Assembly (NCBI RefSeq): GCF_013170705.1
Contig: NZ_CP033334.1
Location: forward strand, 1,488,001-1,552,000
DNA from: Mesorhizobium loti
Lineage (GTDB): Bacteria > Pseudomonadota > Alphaproteobacteria > Rhizobiales > Rhizobiaceae
DNA: 64,000 nt
Direction: 5' to 3'
A model generated the notes under the pieces. That model had not been told where the DNA came from. It saw only the letters and a program-made list of their open reading frames with translations, and did no database searches. Every line of letters begins with the position of its first letter. Position 1 is the first letter of the stretch. The position numbers were made by a program, and so were the translations under genes. This document shows, one piece after another, positions 25,348-34,841 of the stretch.

Positions 25348-26486
25348 GCGAGGCCCGCCATCAACAAGACGACGATCAGCAGCACCGACATGGCGATGAA
25401 GATCGGCCCGAAGCTGGAATGCTCGGCGACGAAGCCGATCGCGGACGGCGCCACCAGAATGCCGGAATAGCCCATGGTGGTGACGACGCTCATGCCGGTG
25501 CCCGATGACATGCCTTCCTGGTTGCCGCCGGCCGAAAAGATGATCGGCACCATATTGGCGATGCCGAAGCCGCACAGCGCGAAGGCCGCGATGGCGAGCC
25601 AGGGTGAGGGCGACAGGCCAGCGATCAGCATGCCGGCGGCGGCGACGACAGCCGAGCCGCGCAGCGTCGTCACCGCGCCGAAGCGGTTGCGCACGCCATC
25701 GCCGAAGAAGCGCATGATCGCCATGACGCCGGAAAAGGCGGCATAGGCAAGACCGGCGATGGCAAGGTCGGCGCCGAGTTCCTGTCTGAGATACAGCGCC
25801 GCCCAATCGAGCACCGCGCCCTCTGAGATCATTGTCAGCAGGGCCATCAGGCCGATCAGGTAGACCAGCGGGTTTGCCGGCAGCGTGAATTTATGATGCT
25901 CGGCCGCCTGTGGCCTGTCCTCGGCAACGAGATACCCGACCGCCATCGCGATCGCCACAAAGGCAAGCACGGTCACGACCGCGGCATGAGCGAGGTGGCC
26001 ATAGTGCTGGATGGCGAAGCCGCCGAGACCGCCGCCGGCGAAACCGCCGAGACTCCAGAAGCCGTGCGAAGACGACATGATGGCGCGGGACATTTTTCGC
26101 TCCACCACCACCGCATTGGCATTCATGGCGACATCCATGCCGCCGATCGAGCCACCGAAAATGAACATGGCGAGGGCCGCCAGCGGCACGTTGGGCGCCA
26201 GCGCCACGACCAGCAGGCCGAGGCTGCCGCAAAGGCCGAACCAGCGCAGCACGGTGCGCGAGCCATGCTTCGAGATCAGGTGGCCGCACCAGGTCATGGC
26301 GGTGACCGCGCCGGCGCCGAACAAAAGGATCAGCAGGCCGAGCGTGAATTTCGAAATGTCCAGCCGGGTCAGGAACACCGGAATCTGCGGCGCCCAACTG
26401 CCGGTCAGGAAGCCATTGGCAAGGAAAATGGCGGCCACGGCCCATCGCCCGCGAATGGCAGTCTGCACGGCGTTCGATGCGTTCAT
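25305..26486 (-). CDS. MFS transporter
   Basis: This 393-residue protein has about twelve hydrophobic segments. It begins with AIFLANGFLTGSWAPQIPVFL and continues with the GCGHLISKHGSR-like loop 2-3 signature (here TWCGHLISKHGSRTVLR). It resembles the sugar/multidrug group annotated as BsmA-like or FucP-like, but the substrate is not readable. The frame stays open upstream, but the ATG at 26486 begins the first membrane helix. No strong ribosome site is visible there. It overlaps the 3' end of lysR tail to tail. Confidence 0.82.
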   Translation of the reverse strand: MNASNAVQTAIRGRWAVAAIFLANGFLTGSWAPQIPVFLTRLDISKFTLGLLILLFGAGAVTAMTWCGHLISKHGSRTVLRWFGLCGSLGLLVVALAPNVPLAALAMFIFGGSIGGMDVAMNANAVVVERKMSRAIMSSSHGFWSLGGFAGGGLGGFAIQHYGHLAHAAVVTVLAFVAIAMAVGYLVAEDRPQAAEHHKFTLPANPLVYLIGLMALLTMISEGAVLDWAALYLRQELGADLAIAGLAYAAFSGVMAIMRFFGDGVRNRFGAVTTLRGSAVVAAAGMLIAGLSPSPWLAIAAFALCGFGIANMVPIIFSAGGNQEGMSSGTGMSVVTTMGYSGILVAPSAIGFVAEHSSFGPIFIAMSVLLIVVLLMAGLAHRAEFAPDTAPAE

Positions 26487-26644
26487 AAGGCGAATCCGGT
26501 CGAAAATGGCTTTGCGCGGCAAATTAGATCGATTCAATTCGCAGTCAAGCACCGGCCGCGGGGAATGCTTGGACCAAAGGGCGAATGGGACCGGCATCGC
26601 TGATGGCGGGCTGACACCTTGGAGATGAGCCGAAACGCTCTTCC

Positions 26645-26665
26645 CTTCGTCATCCACGGGCGAAG
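26645..26665 (+). repeat. Dispersed repeat fragment
   Basis: This 21-base segment beginning CTTCGTCATCCACGGGCG recurs, with one change, in reverse orientation at the right end of the palindromic repeat at 43785-43993. A related form is at that repeat's left end. The rest of the 26487-26733 gap shows no gene. Confidence 0.6.
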
Positions 26666-26733
26666 CCGCGGAGGTTTGGTCTACACAGGCGCCGGATGTG
26701 AGTGGCCGAAGGCCGCTCGCCGTATCGGGCTCG

Positions 26734-27042
26734 CTAATGATCCTTCGGCCGCCTGGCCTCGAATTCGGCTTTCTTGGCGTCCGACGCTTCGGTCTGGTTG
26801 AGCGCTTGCCACTCGGCATAAGGCATGCCGTAGACGATCTCGCGCGACTGGTCCTTGGAGAGATCGACACCCTCGGCATTGGCGGCTTCGCGATACCAGT
26901 TCGAGAGGCAGTTGCGGCAGAAGCCGGCGAGGTTCATCAGGTCGATGTTCTGCACGTCATTGCGTTCCCTGAGATGCTGGACCAGCCGGCGAAAGGCAGC
27001 GGCCTCGAAGTCGCGCTTCTGCTCGTCGCTGAGTTTGGTCAT
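26734..27042 (-). CDS. DUF1244 protein
   Basis: This 102-residue protein has the conserved DUF1244 core: AFRRLVQHLRERNDVQNIDLMNLAGFCRNCLSNW, then the segment EIVYGMPYAEWQ. The start at 27042 is decided by a strong GGAGGT ribosome site 5 bases upstream. The ATG at 27057 lies before that site. The two close cysteines (CRNC) suggest a metal site, but function is unknown. It follows the N-formylglutamate amidohydrolase-like gene by 11 bases in one operon. Confidence 0.88.
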   Translation of the reverse strand: MTKLSDEQKRDFEAAAFRRLVQHLRERNDVQNIDLMNLAGFCRNCLSNWYREAANAEGVDLSKDQSREIVYGMPYAEWQALNQTEASDAKKAEFEARRPKDH

Positions 27043-27053
27043 CGAAACCTCCG

Positions 27054-27851
27054 TCACAGCGGCCCGGTGCGCGAGCCGAACATTTTCACGACATGTATAT
27101 CGGGACGGCGGTCGATGGCGTCAACGATCGGCGCCAGGCGCCCGGCCCACGCGATCGCGCCCTTCTGGTCTGAAATCAGGTCCTGGCGGATCTCGATCAA
27201 TGCGTGGGCATAGCCATTGATGATGGCATGCTTGAACATGGTGTCGCCACGCAGCGCGCCGTCATAGGGCTCATTGTCACCGACGACGAGGTTCTTGTCT
27301 TCGGCAAGCATGTCGATCAGCGGTCGCGCCACCCGGTCGTCCCGATCCCAGAGGATGCCGACATGCCATGGCCTCTGCCTGCCCTGCATGACCGGGGTGA
27401 AGGAATGCACCGAGAAGATGAAGGGCGCCTGGCCGGAAGCCTGCGCGACCGAAGCGATCATGGCGCCGACGGCGTCGTGATAGGGCCTGTAGAAGCGATC
27501 GAGCCGCCTTTCGCGCTCCTCGGGCGCAAGCGGATAGTTTCCTGGCACGACAGTGCCGTCATAGAGCTGGCGAATGAGCGTCGGATCGTCCTCGCCACGA
27601 TTGGGATCGATCAAGAGCCGTGAAAAGTTGGCGATCAGCGCAGGCACGCCGAGCAAGGCGGCAAGTTCGCGCGTCACCGCTTCGACGCCGATATCATAGG
27701 CGATGTGGCGGTCGAATTCCGCCGCCGGCAGGCCAAGGCTGCCATAGTCCTCGGGCAGGTCGCGGCGGGCATGATCGGCCAAAAGCACGATGCCTCGCTT
27801 GCGGTCGCCCTCGACGATATCGAAAGGCGCGAAAACTGTGGATCGGGTCAT
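27054..27851 (-). CDS. N-formylglutamate amidohydrolase-family protein
   Basis: This 265-residue protein belongs to the FGase family. Conserved polar motifs include LLADHARRDLP near residue 23, AYDIGVEAVTRELA, FSRLLIDPNRGEDDPTLI and the FSVHSFTPVMQG segment with likely metal or catalytic histidines. The classical enzyme (HutG) hydrolyses N-formylglutamate in histidine degradation. No other hut gene is present here, so this is probably a paralogue with an unknown N-acyl amino acid substrate. It forms an operon with the DUF1244 gene. Confidence 0.85.
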   Translation of the reverse strand: MTRSTVFAPFDIVEGDRKRGIVLLADHARRDLPEDYGSLGLPAAEFDRHIAYDIGVEAVTRELAALLGVPALIANFSRLLIDPNRGEDDPTLIRQLYDGTVVPGNYPLAPEERERRLDRFYRPYHDAVGAMIASVAQASGQAPFIFSVHSFTPVMQGRQRPWHVGILWDRDDRVARPLIDMLAEDKNLVVGDNEPYDGALRGDTMFKHAIINGYAHALIEIRQDLISDQKGAIAWAGRLAPIVDAIDRRPDIHVVKMFGSRTGPL

Positions 27852-28097
27852 TGGCGGGAAATGGTCTGTTCGCTGGCTTCCGGGGAGGGTGCTATCGTCA
27901 TTCCACGAAGACGACGCGTGCGCAATGCCGTTGTTTGGCCAAGGTTTCCGCTGAAATCTGGCAAGGGGCGACGGATAGTGCGCCGGGAGCCTTCCTAAAT
28001 CGATTGGAATTGGTCAAAACGGCGCGTTGACATGCGCCCGGACTTTTCCGAAAAGGGGCGCAGAGAGATGCTGATGTGGTTCTTGAGGGGTATTGGG

Positions 28098-28586
28098 ATG
28101 GGTTCCGCCGGCAGGCAGCGCATGCGCTCTGTCTTTGCCGTGCCGCTCCTGATCCTGACCGTTGGGGTGTCGGCGATGGTCATGGCCTCGCCGGCGCGCG
28201 CCGATTTCCGCGTCTGCAACGCCACGCAGAACCTGGTCGGCGTCGGCATCGGGTATCGCGCCAAGGCCGGCTGGATCACCGAAGGCTGGTGGCACATTGA
28301 AGGATCGAGCTGCAAGACGTTGATCGAAGGGCCGCTGTCATCAAGGTTTTACTATCTTTATGCAGAAGACGCCGAGCGCGGTGGACGCTGGGACGGCCCG
28401 ATCAACATGTGCGTGGCTGAAAAAGAGTTCAAGATCGCCGGCGTGAACGACTGCGTCGCCCGGGGCTTCCAGCGCGCCGGATTTCAGGAATATGACACGG
28501 GCGAACAGGCAAGCTGGATGGTCCAGCTGACCGATGAGCCCGCAACGGGAGGCGCTCCAGCCGCCCCGGGAACCAACAGTCAATGA
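28098..28586 (+). CDS. DUF1036 exported protein
   Basis: This protein of about 162 residues has a signal peptide (RSVFAVPLLILTVGVSAMVMASPARA) and a DUF1036 domain that starts ADFRVCNATQNLVGVGIGYRA. Several ATGs are in frame (28032, 28068, 28074, 28098 and 28122). GAGGGG sits 7 bases before 28098, which I prefer. The mature part has paired cysteines, probably disulfides. Function is unknown. The stop codon overlaps the pyruvate kinase start by 4 bases, so the two are coupled. Confidence 0.83.
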   Translation: MGSAGRQRMRSVFAVPLLILTVGVSAMVMASPARADFRVCNATQNLVGVGIGYRAKAGWITEGWWHIEGSSCKTLIEGPLSSRFYYLYAEDAERGGRWDGPINMCVAEKEFKIAGVNDCVARGFQRAGFQEYDTGEQASWMVQLTDEPATGGAPAAPGTNSQ

Positions 28587-30019
28587 GACGCAGCCGCAAG
28601 GTCAAGATCCTAGCCACAATCGGTCCGGCCTCCTCCTCCGAGGAGATGCTGAAGAAGCTGTTCGAAGCGGGCGCCGATGTATTCCGCATCAATATGAGCC
28701 ATACCGATCACGAACTGATGCGCACGCTGGTCGGACGCATCCGGGCCGTCGAGGAGCAGGTTGGCCGGCCGATCGGTATCCTCGCCGACCTGCAAGGCCC
28801 CAAGCTGCGCGTCGGCAAGTTCGCCAATGGCAAGGAAGTGCTGACACCGGGCCAAACCTTCACGCTCGACGACAATCCCGAGCCCGGCACGTCGACCAGG
28901 GTCTACCTGCCGCATCCGGAAATCCTGAGTTCGGTCGAAGCCGGTCACCGTCTTTTGATCGATGATGGCAAGCTCGAGCTGAAGGCGGTGAAGAGCGATG
29001 GCAAGTCGATCGTCTGCACCGTCGTCGCAGGCACCACGATTTCCGACAAGAAGGGCGTCAGCCTGCCCGACACCGACCTACCGGTCGGCGCGCTGACCGA
29101 GAAGGACCGCAAGGACCTCGACGCGGTGCTGGCCACGGGCGTCGACTGGATCGCGCTGTCCTTCGTGCAGCGCCCCGAGGATCTGGCCGAAGCGCGCAAG
29201 ATCGCGCGCGGCCGGGCGCTGATCATGGCCAAGATCGAAAAGCCGCAGGCCGTTGCCCGGCTGGCCGAGATCATCGAATTGTCCGACGCGCTGATGGTCG
29301 CCCGCGGCGATCTCGGCGTCGAGATGCCGCTCGAAGCCGTGCCCGGCATCCAGAAGCAGATCACGCGCGCCGCGCGCCGCGCCGGCAAGCCGGTGGTGGT
29401 CGCCACGCAGATGCTGGAATCGATGATCACCGCACCGGTGCCGACCCGCGCCGAAGTGTCGGATGTTTCGATCGCCGTGTTCGAGGGCGCCGACGCCATC
29501 ATGCTGTCGGCGGAATCGGCGGCGGGTGCCTATCCGGTTGAAGCGGTGGCGATGATGAACCGCATCGCCACCAAGGTCGAAACCGATCCGACCTATGCCG
29601 GCATCATCAACGCGCAGCGCTCCGAGCCGGAAGCGACCGGCGCCGACGCCATTTCGCTGGCCGCCCGTGAAATCGCCGAAACGCTGAAACTGTCCGCCAT
29701 CATCACCTACACCGCGTCCGGCACCACCGGCCTGCGTGCCGCCCGCGAGCGTCCCCAGGTGCCGATCATCGCGCTGTCGCCGATCCTCAATACAGCGCGG
29801 CGGTTGTCGCTTTTGTGGGGCACGCACTGCGTGGTCTCACCCGATGCCACCGATCTCGACGACATGGTCAATCGCGCCTGCCGCATTGCGCTGGAAGAAG
29901 AGTTCGGCAAGCCCGGCGACCGCGTCATCATCACGGCCGGTGTGCCGCTGAGGACGCCCGGCTCGACCAACATGCTGCGCATCGCCTATGTCGGCTCGGA
30001 CGTGCAAAGCAGTCGCTAA
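28583..30019 (+). CDS. pyk: Pyruvate kinase
   Basis: This 478-residue enzyme converts phosphoenolpyruvate and ADP to pyruvate and ATP. It begins RRSRKVKILATIGPASSS and contains the substrate and metal motifs INMSHTDHE and ADLQGPKLRVG. The active-site signature LIMAKIEKPQAVARLAEI, GDLGVEMPLE, and the TQMLESM segment with Mg/K-binding neighbours are also present. The C-terminal domain (about 355-478) is complete. The ATG overlaps the DUF1036 stop (ATGA), so translation is coupled to the upstream gene. Confidence 0.96.
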   Translation: MRRSRKVKILATIGPASSSEEMLKKLFEAGADVFRINMSHTDHELMRTLVGRIRAVEEQVGRPIGILADLQGPKLRVGKFANGKEVLTPGQTFTLDDNPEPGTSTRVYLPHPEILSSVEAGHRLLIDDGKLELKAVKSDGKSIVCTVVAGTTISDKKGVSLPDTDLPVGALTEKDRKDLDAVLATGVDWIALSFVQRPEDLAEARKIARGRALIMAKIEKPQAVARLAEIIELSDALMVARGDLGVEMPLEAVPGIQKQITRAARRAGKPVVVATQMLESMITAPVPTRAEVSDVSIAVFEGADAIMLSAESAAGAYPVEAVAMMNRIATKVETDPTYAGIINAQRSEPEATGADAISLAAREIAETLKLSAIITYTASGTTGLRAARERPQVPIIALSPILNTARRLSLLWGTHCVVSPDATDLDDMVNRACRIALEEEFGKPGDRVIITAGVPLRTPGSTNMLRIAYVGSDVQSSR

Positions 30020-30217
30020 CCCGTTCTTTCCAGGCGGAAGCGTATCGCGGGTTTCGTGCTCATCTCCTGTGGCCATAATACAACAAAGGCACGGACAATG
30101 ATCCCGGCCTTTGTCTCGACACAGGGTTGTCGTGATCGCCTCTACAAAACGCGGTGAAGCGGCGCTAACAGTCGCCCCGCGCCCGTCTGCATTTCCCATC
30201 GTTTGAAAGTATAGTGA

Positions 30218-30946
30218 ATGTCATCTCTCGTCTCGCGCCGGTCACTTCTGACCGGGCTGTCGCTTATTGGTGTTTCCACGATCTCGGCGTGTGCTCAATT
30301 TCCCAAGCAGTCCCTCAGCGTTGCCAGTCCTCTCAATCCGGCGCCGCTTGAGCCGACACTTGAAAAGGCACCGATCGAAGTCGCCGCGCCTGAAGCCCGG
30401 GTGTCTCCCGATTACGCCAGCATGTACAGCGCGGTCGAAGATGGCGGTCATTCGCTGCCGGCGATTCCCTTCAGCAAGGTCGACGGCCGGTTCCTGCGGC
30501 AGATCGTCGACGATCCGACTGGAGAACAACCCGGCACGATCGTGGTCAACACGACAGACAAGCACCTTTACTGGGTGCTCAAGGACGGCAAGGCCATGCG
30601 CTATGGCGTCGGCTTGGGGCGCCAGGGTTATTCCTGGAAGGGCCGCGCTATCGTCCAGTGGAAACGCAAATGGCCGACCTGGACGCCGCCATCGGCAATG
30701 ATCCGCAGGGATCCGAAGCTGGAAAAATGGCGCCAGGGCATGCAGCCCGGTATCAGCAACCCACTGGGGTCACGCGCGCTGTATATCTTCAAGGACGGCG
30801 TCGACACGCTCTACCGGATTCATGGATCGCCGGACTGGAAGTCCATCGGCAAGTCAGCGTCATCGGGCTGCGTGCGCATGTTCAACCAGGATGTCATGGA
30901 TCTTTACGAGCGTGTCCCCGGCAAGACACCGCTGCTGGTCATCTAG
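30218..30946 (+). CDS. L,D-transpeptidase (YkuD family)
   Basis: This 242-residue protein begins with a twin-arginine-like signal (SRRSLLTGL) that ends in a lipobox-like ISAC, with Cys25, so it may be a lipoprotein exported to the periplasm. The YkuD catalytic domain covers about residues 100-240, with the histidine in YRIHGSPDWKS and the nucleophile Cys218 in SSGCVRM. It would form 3-3 peptidoglycan crosslinks or attach proteins to peptidoglycan. It stands alone, 198 bases after pyk. Confidence 0.9.
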   Translation: MSSLVSRRSLLTGLSLIGVSTISACAQFPKQSLSVASPLNPAPLEPTLEKAPIEVAAPEARVSPDYASMYSAVEDGGHSLPAIPFSKVDGRFLRQIVDDPTGEQPGTIVVNTTDKHLYWVLKDGKAMRYGVGLGRQGYSWKGRAIVQWKRKWPTWTPPSAMIRRDPKLEKWRQGMQPGISNPLGSRALYIFKDGVDTLYRIHGSPDWKSIGKSASSGCVRMFNQDVMDLYERVPGKTPLLVI

Positions 30947-30982
30947 CCCCGGGGTGCAGCGCAGCTGCTTCTCTGTCGGACA

Positions 30983-32050
30983 TCAGGTCGGAGCGAGCTC
31001 GGCCTGAGGCTCCTTGAGGTCGGCACATTTGCCGGCGCCATAGGCGTCGCCGGCAATCCGCGCTTCCGCCGTCCTTGCCATCGCCGCCAGATCGATATCC
31101 TTGCCGGCGACCTTCTCGATGGCGCCGACGACGAGGTCGGGGGTGATCCAGTCCGGCTTGTGGCCGAGGTTGTGCACCCAGACGAGTTCGGCGCCCGCTA
31201 TGTCGCGTACCAGGCCGACGGAATGGATGTGCGCGTAGACGATCTTGTCGCGGTCGCCCGAAATGACCACGGTCGGCGCCGTGATCTCGTTATAGTGCGG
31301 CGCCGCACTGAGCACGTAGCTGTAGAGGCCGGCAACGTCGGTGGCATTGGCGCGAAAGGCCGATGGCCGCAACACCAGCGGGATCGCGGCCATGCCGAGA
31401 TAATTATCCGGCACCTTGTTGGGCGCGAACACACAGGTCGTGGCGTCCGCCATCTGCAGTGCTCCCGCGGGATAGGTCAGCGTCTCGGAAAACAACCGGC
31501 CGATCACCGGAATGGTGGTCAGGTCGTAGTACCAGGACGTCGCGCCGCCCGGCCAGGGATGCGTCGCAGGCGCCAAGAAGACTAGACCGAGCGTCTTGTC
31601 GGCATGCTCGCGGCCGAAAGCGGCTGTGACCACGCCGCCGAAGGAATGGCCGACGATGATTGCCTTCCTGATGCCGAGACGGTCCATCAGAGCGGCGATG
31701 GTGGCAGCCTGAGCCGAAGGGTTTTCATTGTTGCCGGCGCCGCGCCCGGACCAGCCATGCCCGGGCCGATCGAAGAACAGCAGTTCGGCATGGCCTTCGA
31801 GCAACGGCCGCAGTGGCAACATCTGGTCTTTGAGATTGGCGCTGGCACCGTGGATGAAGACGATTGGCGGCAGGTCCGTCTTGGTTGGGGCGGGGATGTG
31901 GACATAGTGGATGCGGGCGCCGTTGATGTCGGCAAATTCGCCGACCGCCTGGTTGCGGCGCTCGATCAGCCATGAGCCGACGCGGGTAACGCCGACCAGG
32001 GCAAGGACGAGTGCGAGGAGAAGGGCGACCGCGGCGTAGATCAGGTTCAT
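30983..32050 (-). CDS. Alpha/beta hydrolase with N-terminal membrane anchor
   Basis: This 355-residue protein has a hydrophobic anchor (about residues 2-22) and an alpha/beta-hydrolase fold: oxyanion segment FIHGASANLKDQ, DRPGHGWSGRG, and nucleophile Ser136 in GHSFGG. A late Asp/His pair (SGDRDKIVYAHIH and HNLGHKPD) completes the predicted triad. The substrate is unknown. It converges with the L,D-transpeptidase gene. Confidence 0.85.
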   Translation of the reverse strand: MNLIYAAVALLLALVLALVGVTRVGSWLIERRNQAVGEFADINGARIHYVHIPAPTKTDLPPIVFIHGASANLKDQMLPLRPLLEGHAELLFFDRPGHGWSGRGAGNNENPSAQAATIAALMDRLGIRKAIIVGHSFGGVVTAAFGREHADKTLGLVFLAPATHPWPGGATSWYYDLTTIPVIGRLFSETLTYPAGALQMADATTCVFAPNKVPDNYLGMAAIPLVLRPSAFRANATDVAGLYSYVLSAAPHYNEITAPTVVISGDRDKIVYAHIHSVGLVRDIAGAELVWVHNLGHKPDWITPDLVVGAIEKVAGKDIDLAAMARTAEARIAGDAYGAGKCADLKEPQAELAPT

Positions 32051-32153
32051 GCGGGGAGATACGGGGTGGGACGGGATTAGTTCCGGCAGTAGGGCAGTAG
32101 AGTCGGGCGTTCCGCGGTGGAATCTATCTCTATTGCCTTACTCCCTTCAGGGA

Positions 32154-32762
32154 TCAAATGCCTTCGCCGGCAAGCTCTTCCGAAAGGGTGGCGACCTGAT
32201 CCTGGGCGCTGCGCATCATCGGGTAGATGGCCAGTACCTTCTGCCAGGCCTCGAGCGCCGACTGCTTGTGGCCGGTCAGTGCCATGATCTGCGCCAGACC
32301 CGACAGCGCGCCGAAATGGCGCGGCTCGAGCTGCAGCGTGCGGTCGATATCCGACATCGACTTCCCGTAGTTCTTCATCATGAAATGCACCGTGGCGCGC
32401 CGGTTCCAGCCCTCGGCATAGGTCGGCTGCAAGGTCACCACCTGGTCGAGGAAATCGAGCGCGACGTCGAATTTCTGGTTGTCCATCGCTTTTTGCGACC
32501 ACAGCATCATCAGGTCGATCGAGGCGCTGCCGGACTGGGACCATTCGTTCCAGATATTGCCGGCGATGCGTTCGGCCGCCTTCTCGTTGCGTTCGCGCTT
32601 GAGATCGGAGAACAGCTTGTCCAGCCGGGCCTGCTTGGTCATCGGCGGCGCCGGAGCATCTGGGGTGGCCGGTACTGCCGGCTGATCGTCGGCGGCTCTG
32701 GCCGGCAAGCTCATGGCACCGGAAACAAGCAGAGCTGTCAAAAATGCAAAAAGAATCCGCAT
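32154..32762 (-). CDS. Exported tetratricopeptide-repeat protein
   Basis: This 202-residue protein has a clear signal peptide (residues 1-23, ending PARA), a Pro/Ala linker and about three TPR-like helical pairs (NQKFDVALDFLDQVVTLQPTYAEGWNRRA, NYGKSMSDIDRTLQLEPRHFGAL, GHKQSALEAWQKVLAIYP). It is probably a periplasmic scaffold. The substrate or partner is unknown. Confidence 0.85.
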   Translation of the reverse strand: MRILFAFLTALLVSGAMSLPARAADDQPAVPATPDAPAPPMTKQARLDKLFSDLKRERNEKAAERIAGNIWNEWSQSGSASIDLMMLWSQKAMDNQKFDVALDFLDQVVTLQPTYAEGWNRRATVHFMMKNYGKSMSDIDRTLQLEPRHFGALSGLAQIMALTGHKQSALEAWQKVLAIYPMMRSAQDQVATLSEELAGEGI

Positions 32763-32870
32763 CGCCCGATCCTAGCCCCGGGCGGCGGAACATCAAAGTG
32801 ATTTTAGCGTGAGAAGGTCGGCGGGCCGACAAGCATCAAGGGGCGGAGGCAAGAGCCTCCAGCCGAAAAC

Positions 32871-32996
32871 TCAACCCTGGCGCGCCTTGTAGCGCGGGGC
32901 GGTCTTGTTGATGATGTAAACGCGGCCCTTGCGGCGAACCAGCTGGTTGTCGCGGTGACGCGCCTTCAGCGCCTTGAGCGAATTCTTGATCTTCAT
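32871..32996 (-). CDS. rpmJ: 50S ribosomal protein bL36
   Basis: This 41-residue basic protein, starting [14 protein letters not shown] and ending APRYKARQG, is the longer, cysteine-free form of bL36 (YkgO type), so it does not bind zinc. This form is normal in alphaproteobacteria. It is monocistronic between the TPR gene and the LprI-like gene. Confidence 0.95.
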   Translation of the reverse strand: MKIKNSLKALKARHRDNQLVRRKGRVYIINKTAPRYKARQG

Positions 32997-33227
32997 GGTC
33001 TTGCCTGTCGGTGTGGACCCGGTGCCGGGTCGAAATTTTAAGGCGCGCCAGAAGACGCGCCTTTTGAACGGTGGGTGGCTCATAAACGAGGACCCTTGTC
33101 CGTGTCAACCGCAAGCATGCGCCGCATCCTGATATCATCAAATATCCGCCATGTCGTCCCGGCGGCATTGCACCGCTCCGGGCGGACTGGGATGATGCGC
33201 TGCATCTCAAGTGATTTGGGGACCGTC

Positions 33228-33650
33228 ATGCGCCGAACATTCCTGTCCGCCTGCCTTGTCTTGCTGGCGGGAGCGTCGGTTGCTCGCGCACAGGAATGCG
33301 ACCGCTCCGACGACAGCCAGCAGATGATGAACATCTGTGCCGGAGCGGATTACCAGGCCGCCGATGCCAGGCTCAACGCGGCCTATCAGAACCTGATCGG
33401 CTCGGATGACGCAGACGGCAAGAGATTGCTGCAGGCGGCGCAGCGCGCCTGGATCGCCTTTCGCGACGCCGAGTGCGCGCATACCACCACCGCCAGCGCG
33501 GGCGGTTCCATCCACGCGATGGAGGTTTCGCAATGCCTGACCAGGCTGACCAACGACCGCATCAAGCAGCTCGCCGCCTCGGCCAATTGCGGGGAAGGCA
33601 ATGCGAGCTGCGCCGGTTCCGACGAGGTTGAGGGCGACGAGGTGCAGTAA
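33228..33650 (+). CDS. LprI-like (DUF1311) exported protein
   Basis: This 140-residue protein has a signal peptide (about residues 1-21, ending VARA) and a DUF1311/LprI domain with six cysteines. Its MMNICAGADYQAADARLNAAYQ and LLQAAQRAWIAFRDAEC segments are typical of the lysozyme-inhibitor LprI family. GGGGAC precedes the ATG at 33228. It probably acts in the periplasm, and a lysozyme-inhibitor role is suggested only by family. Confidence 0.85.
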   Translation: MRRTFLSACLVLLAGASVARAQECDRSDDSQQMMNICAGADYQAADARLNAAYQNLIGSDDADGKRLLQAAQRAWIAFRDAECAHTTTASAGGSIHAMEVSQCLTRLTNDRIKQLAASANCGEGNASCAGSDEVEGDEVQ

Positions 33651-33764
33651 CCTGGGTCGGCGTTGAAGCGGTTCACCGTTTCAACGAAAAGGCCGAACCG
33701 CTCTATCTCGTTGTTTGCACGCAATTCCGAACGGAAACCGTGTCACACCTTTCCTGGAATTGCT

Positions 33765-34841
33765 CTAGGCGCGCCGGCTGATGCGGGTGAAGTGGCCCAT
33801 CTTGCGGCCGGGCCGCGCCTCGGCCTTGCCGTAGAGATGCAGCATCAGATCGGGCTCGGCGAGCAGGGCCGGCACGCGCAGCACGTCGTCGCCGATCAGG
33901 TTTTCCATCACACAATCGGAATGGCGGCCCGGGCTGCCCAGTGGCAGTCCGGCAATGGCACGGATGTGCTGCTCGAACTGCGAGATGACGCAGGCGGCTT
34001 CGGTCCAGTGGCCGGAATTATGGACGCGAGGCGCAATCTCGTTGGCCAGCAGCGAACCGTCACCCAGCACAAAGAACTCGACGCCGATGACGCCGACATA
34101 GTCGAGCGCGGATAATATCGTCGATGCAGCCGCGCGCGCCGCTGCCGCCGTCTTAGGCGTGATGGCGGCCGGCAAGGTCGAGGTGTGGAGAATGCCGTCG
34201 CGATGCACATTCTCGGCCGGGTCATAAGCGACGACCGTTCCATCCAGCCCCCGTGCCGCGATAACGGAGATTTCGCGCTCGAACGGCACGAAGCTTTCGA
34301 GGATCAGCGGCACATTGCCCATCGCCTCGCAGGTGCCGGCGAAGCCGCCCGTTTCCATGTGGCGGAAGACGCGCTGGCCCTTGCCGTCATAGCCCATGCG
34401 CCGCGTCTTCAGGATGCCGCTGCCGCCGAATGTCTTCAGCGCCGCCGTCAGCTCGTCGTCGGTGTCGACCGGGCGAAAATCGGCCGTGGCGATGCCGATG
34501 CCGTTGAGGAATGTCTTTTCGTTCACCCGATCCTGCGCCACGTCAAGCGCGCGCGCCGGCGGATGGACCGCGACCTTGGCGGCAAGCGCTTCCGCCGCGG
34601 CGACCGGCACGTTCTCGAATTCGTAGGTAATGACGGCACTCGCGGCCGCCAGTTCGGCAAGGGCGGCCGGATCGTCATAGGCTGATGTTATCTGCCGGTT
34701 GGCGACCTGGGCGGCCGGGCAATCCGGCTGCGGCTCCAGCACGATGGTGCGGTAGCCGAGGCGGGCGGCGGCCATTGCCAGCATGCGGCCAAGCTGGCCG
34801 CCGCCGATGATGCCGATGGTCGATCCGGCGGGCAGGCTCAC
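33765..34841 (-). CDS. purK: N5-carboxyaminoimidazole ribonucleotide synthase
   Basis: This 358-residue ATP-grasp enzyme carboxylates aminoimidazole ribonucleotide with bicarbonate and ATP in purine synthesis. [15 protein letters not shown] is the conserved N-terminus. [37 protein letters not shown] and the C-terminal [14 protein letters not shown] segment are all family signatures. Its ATG overlaps the purE stop by 4 bases. The pair works in sequence in de novo purine synthesis. Confidence 0.95.
   Translation of the reverse strand: MSLPAGSTIGIIGGGQLGRMLAMAAARLGYRTIVLEPQPDCPAAQVANRQITSAYDDPAALAELAAASAVITYEFENVPVAAAEALAAKVAVHPPARALDVAQDRVNEKTFLNGIGIATADFRPVDTDDELTAALKTFGGSGILKTRRMGYDGKGQRVFRHMETGGFAGTCEAMGNVPLILESFVPFEREISVIAARGLDGTVVAYDPAENVHRDGILHTSTLPAAITPKTAAAARAAASTILSALDYVGVIGVEFFVLGDGSLLANEIAPRVHNSGHWTEAACVISQFEQHIRAIAGLPLGSPGRHSDCVMENLIGDDVLRVPALLAEPDLMLHLYGKAEARPGRKMGHFTRISRRA

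Noticed and set aside
26704..26750. GGCCGAAGG / CCTTCGGCC inverted repeat near the DUF1244 stop
   Set aside because: The arms are 29 bases apart, one arm lies inside the coding end and there is no T-run, so it is not a convincing terminator.
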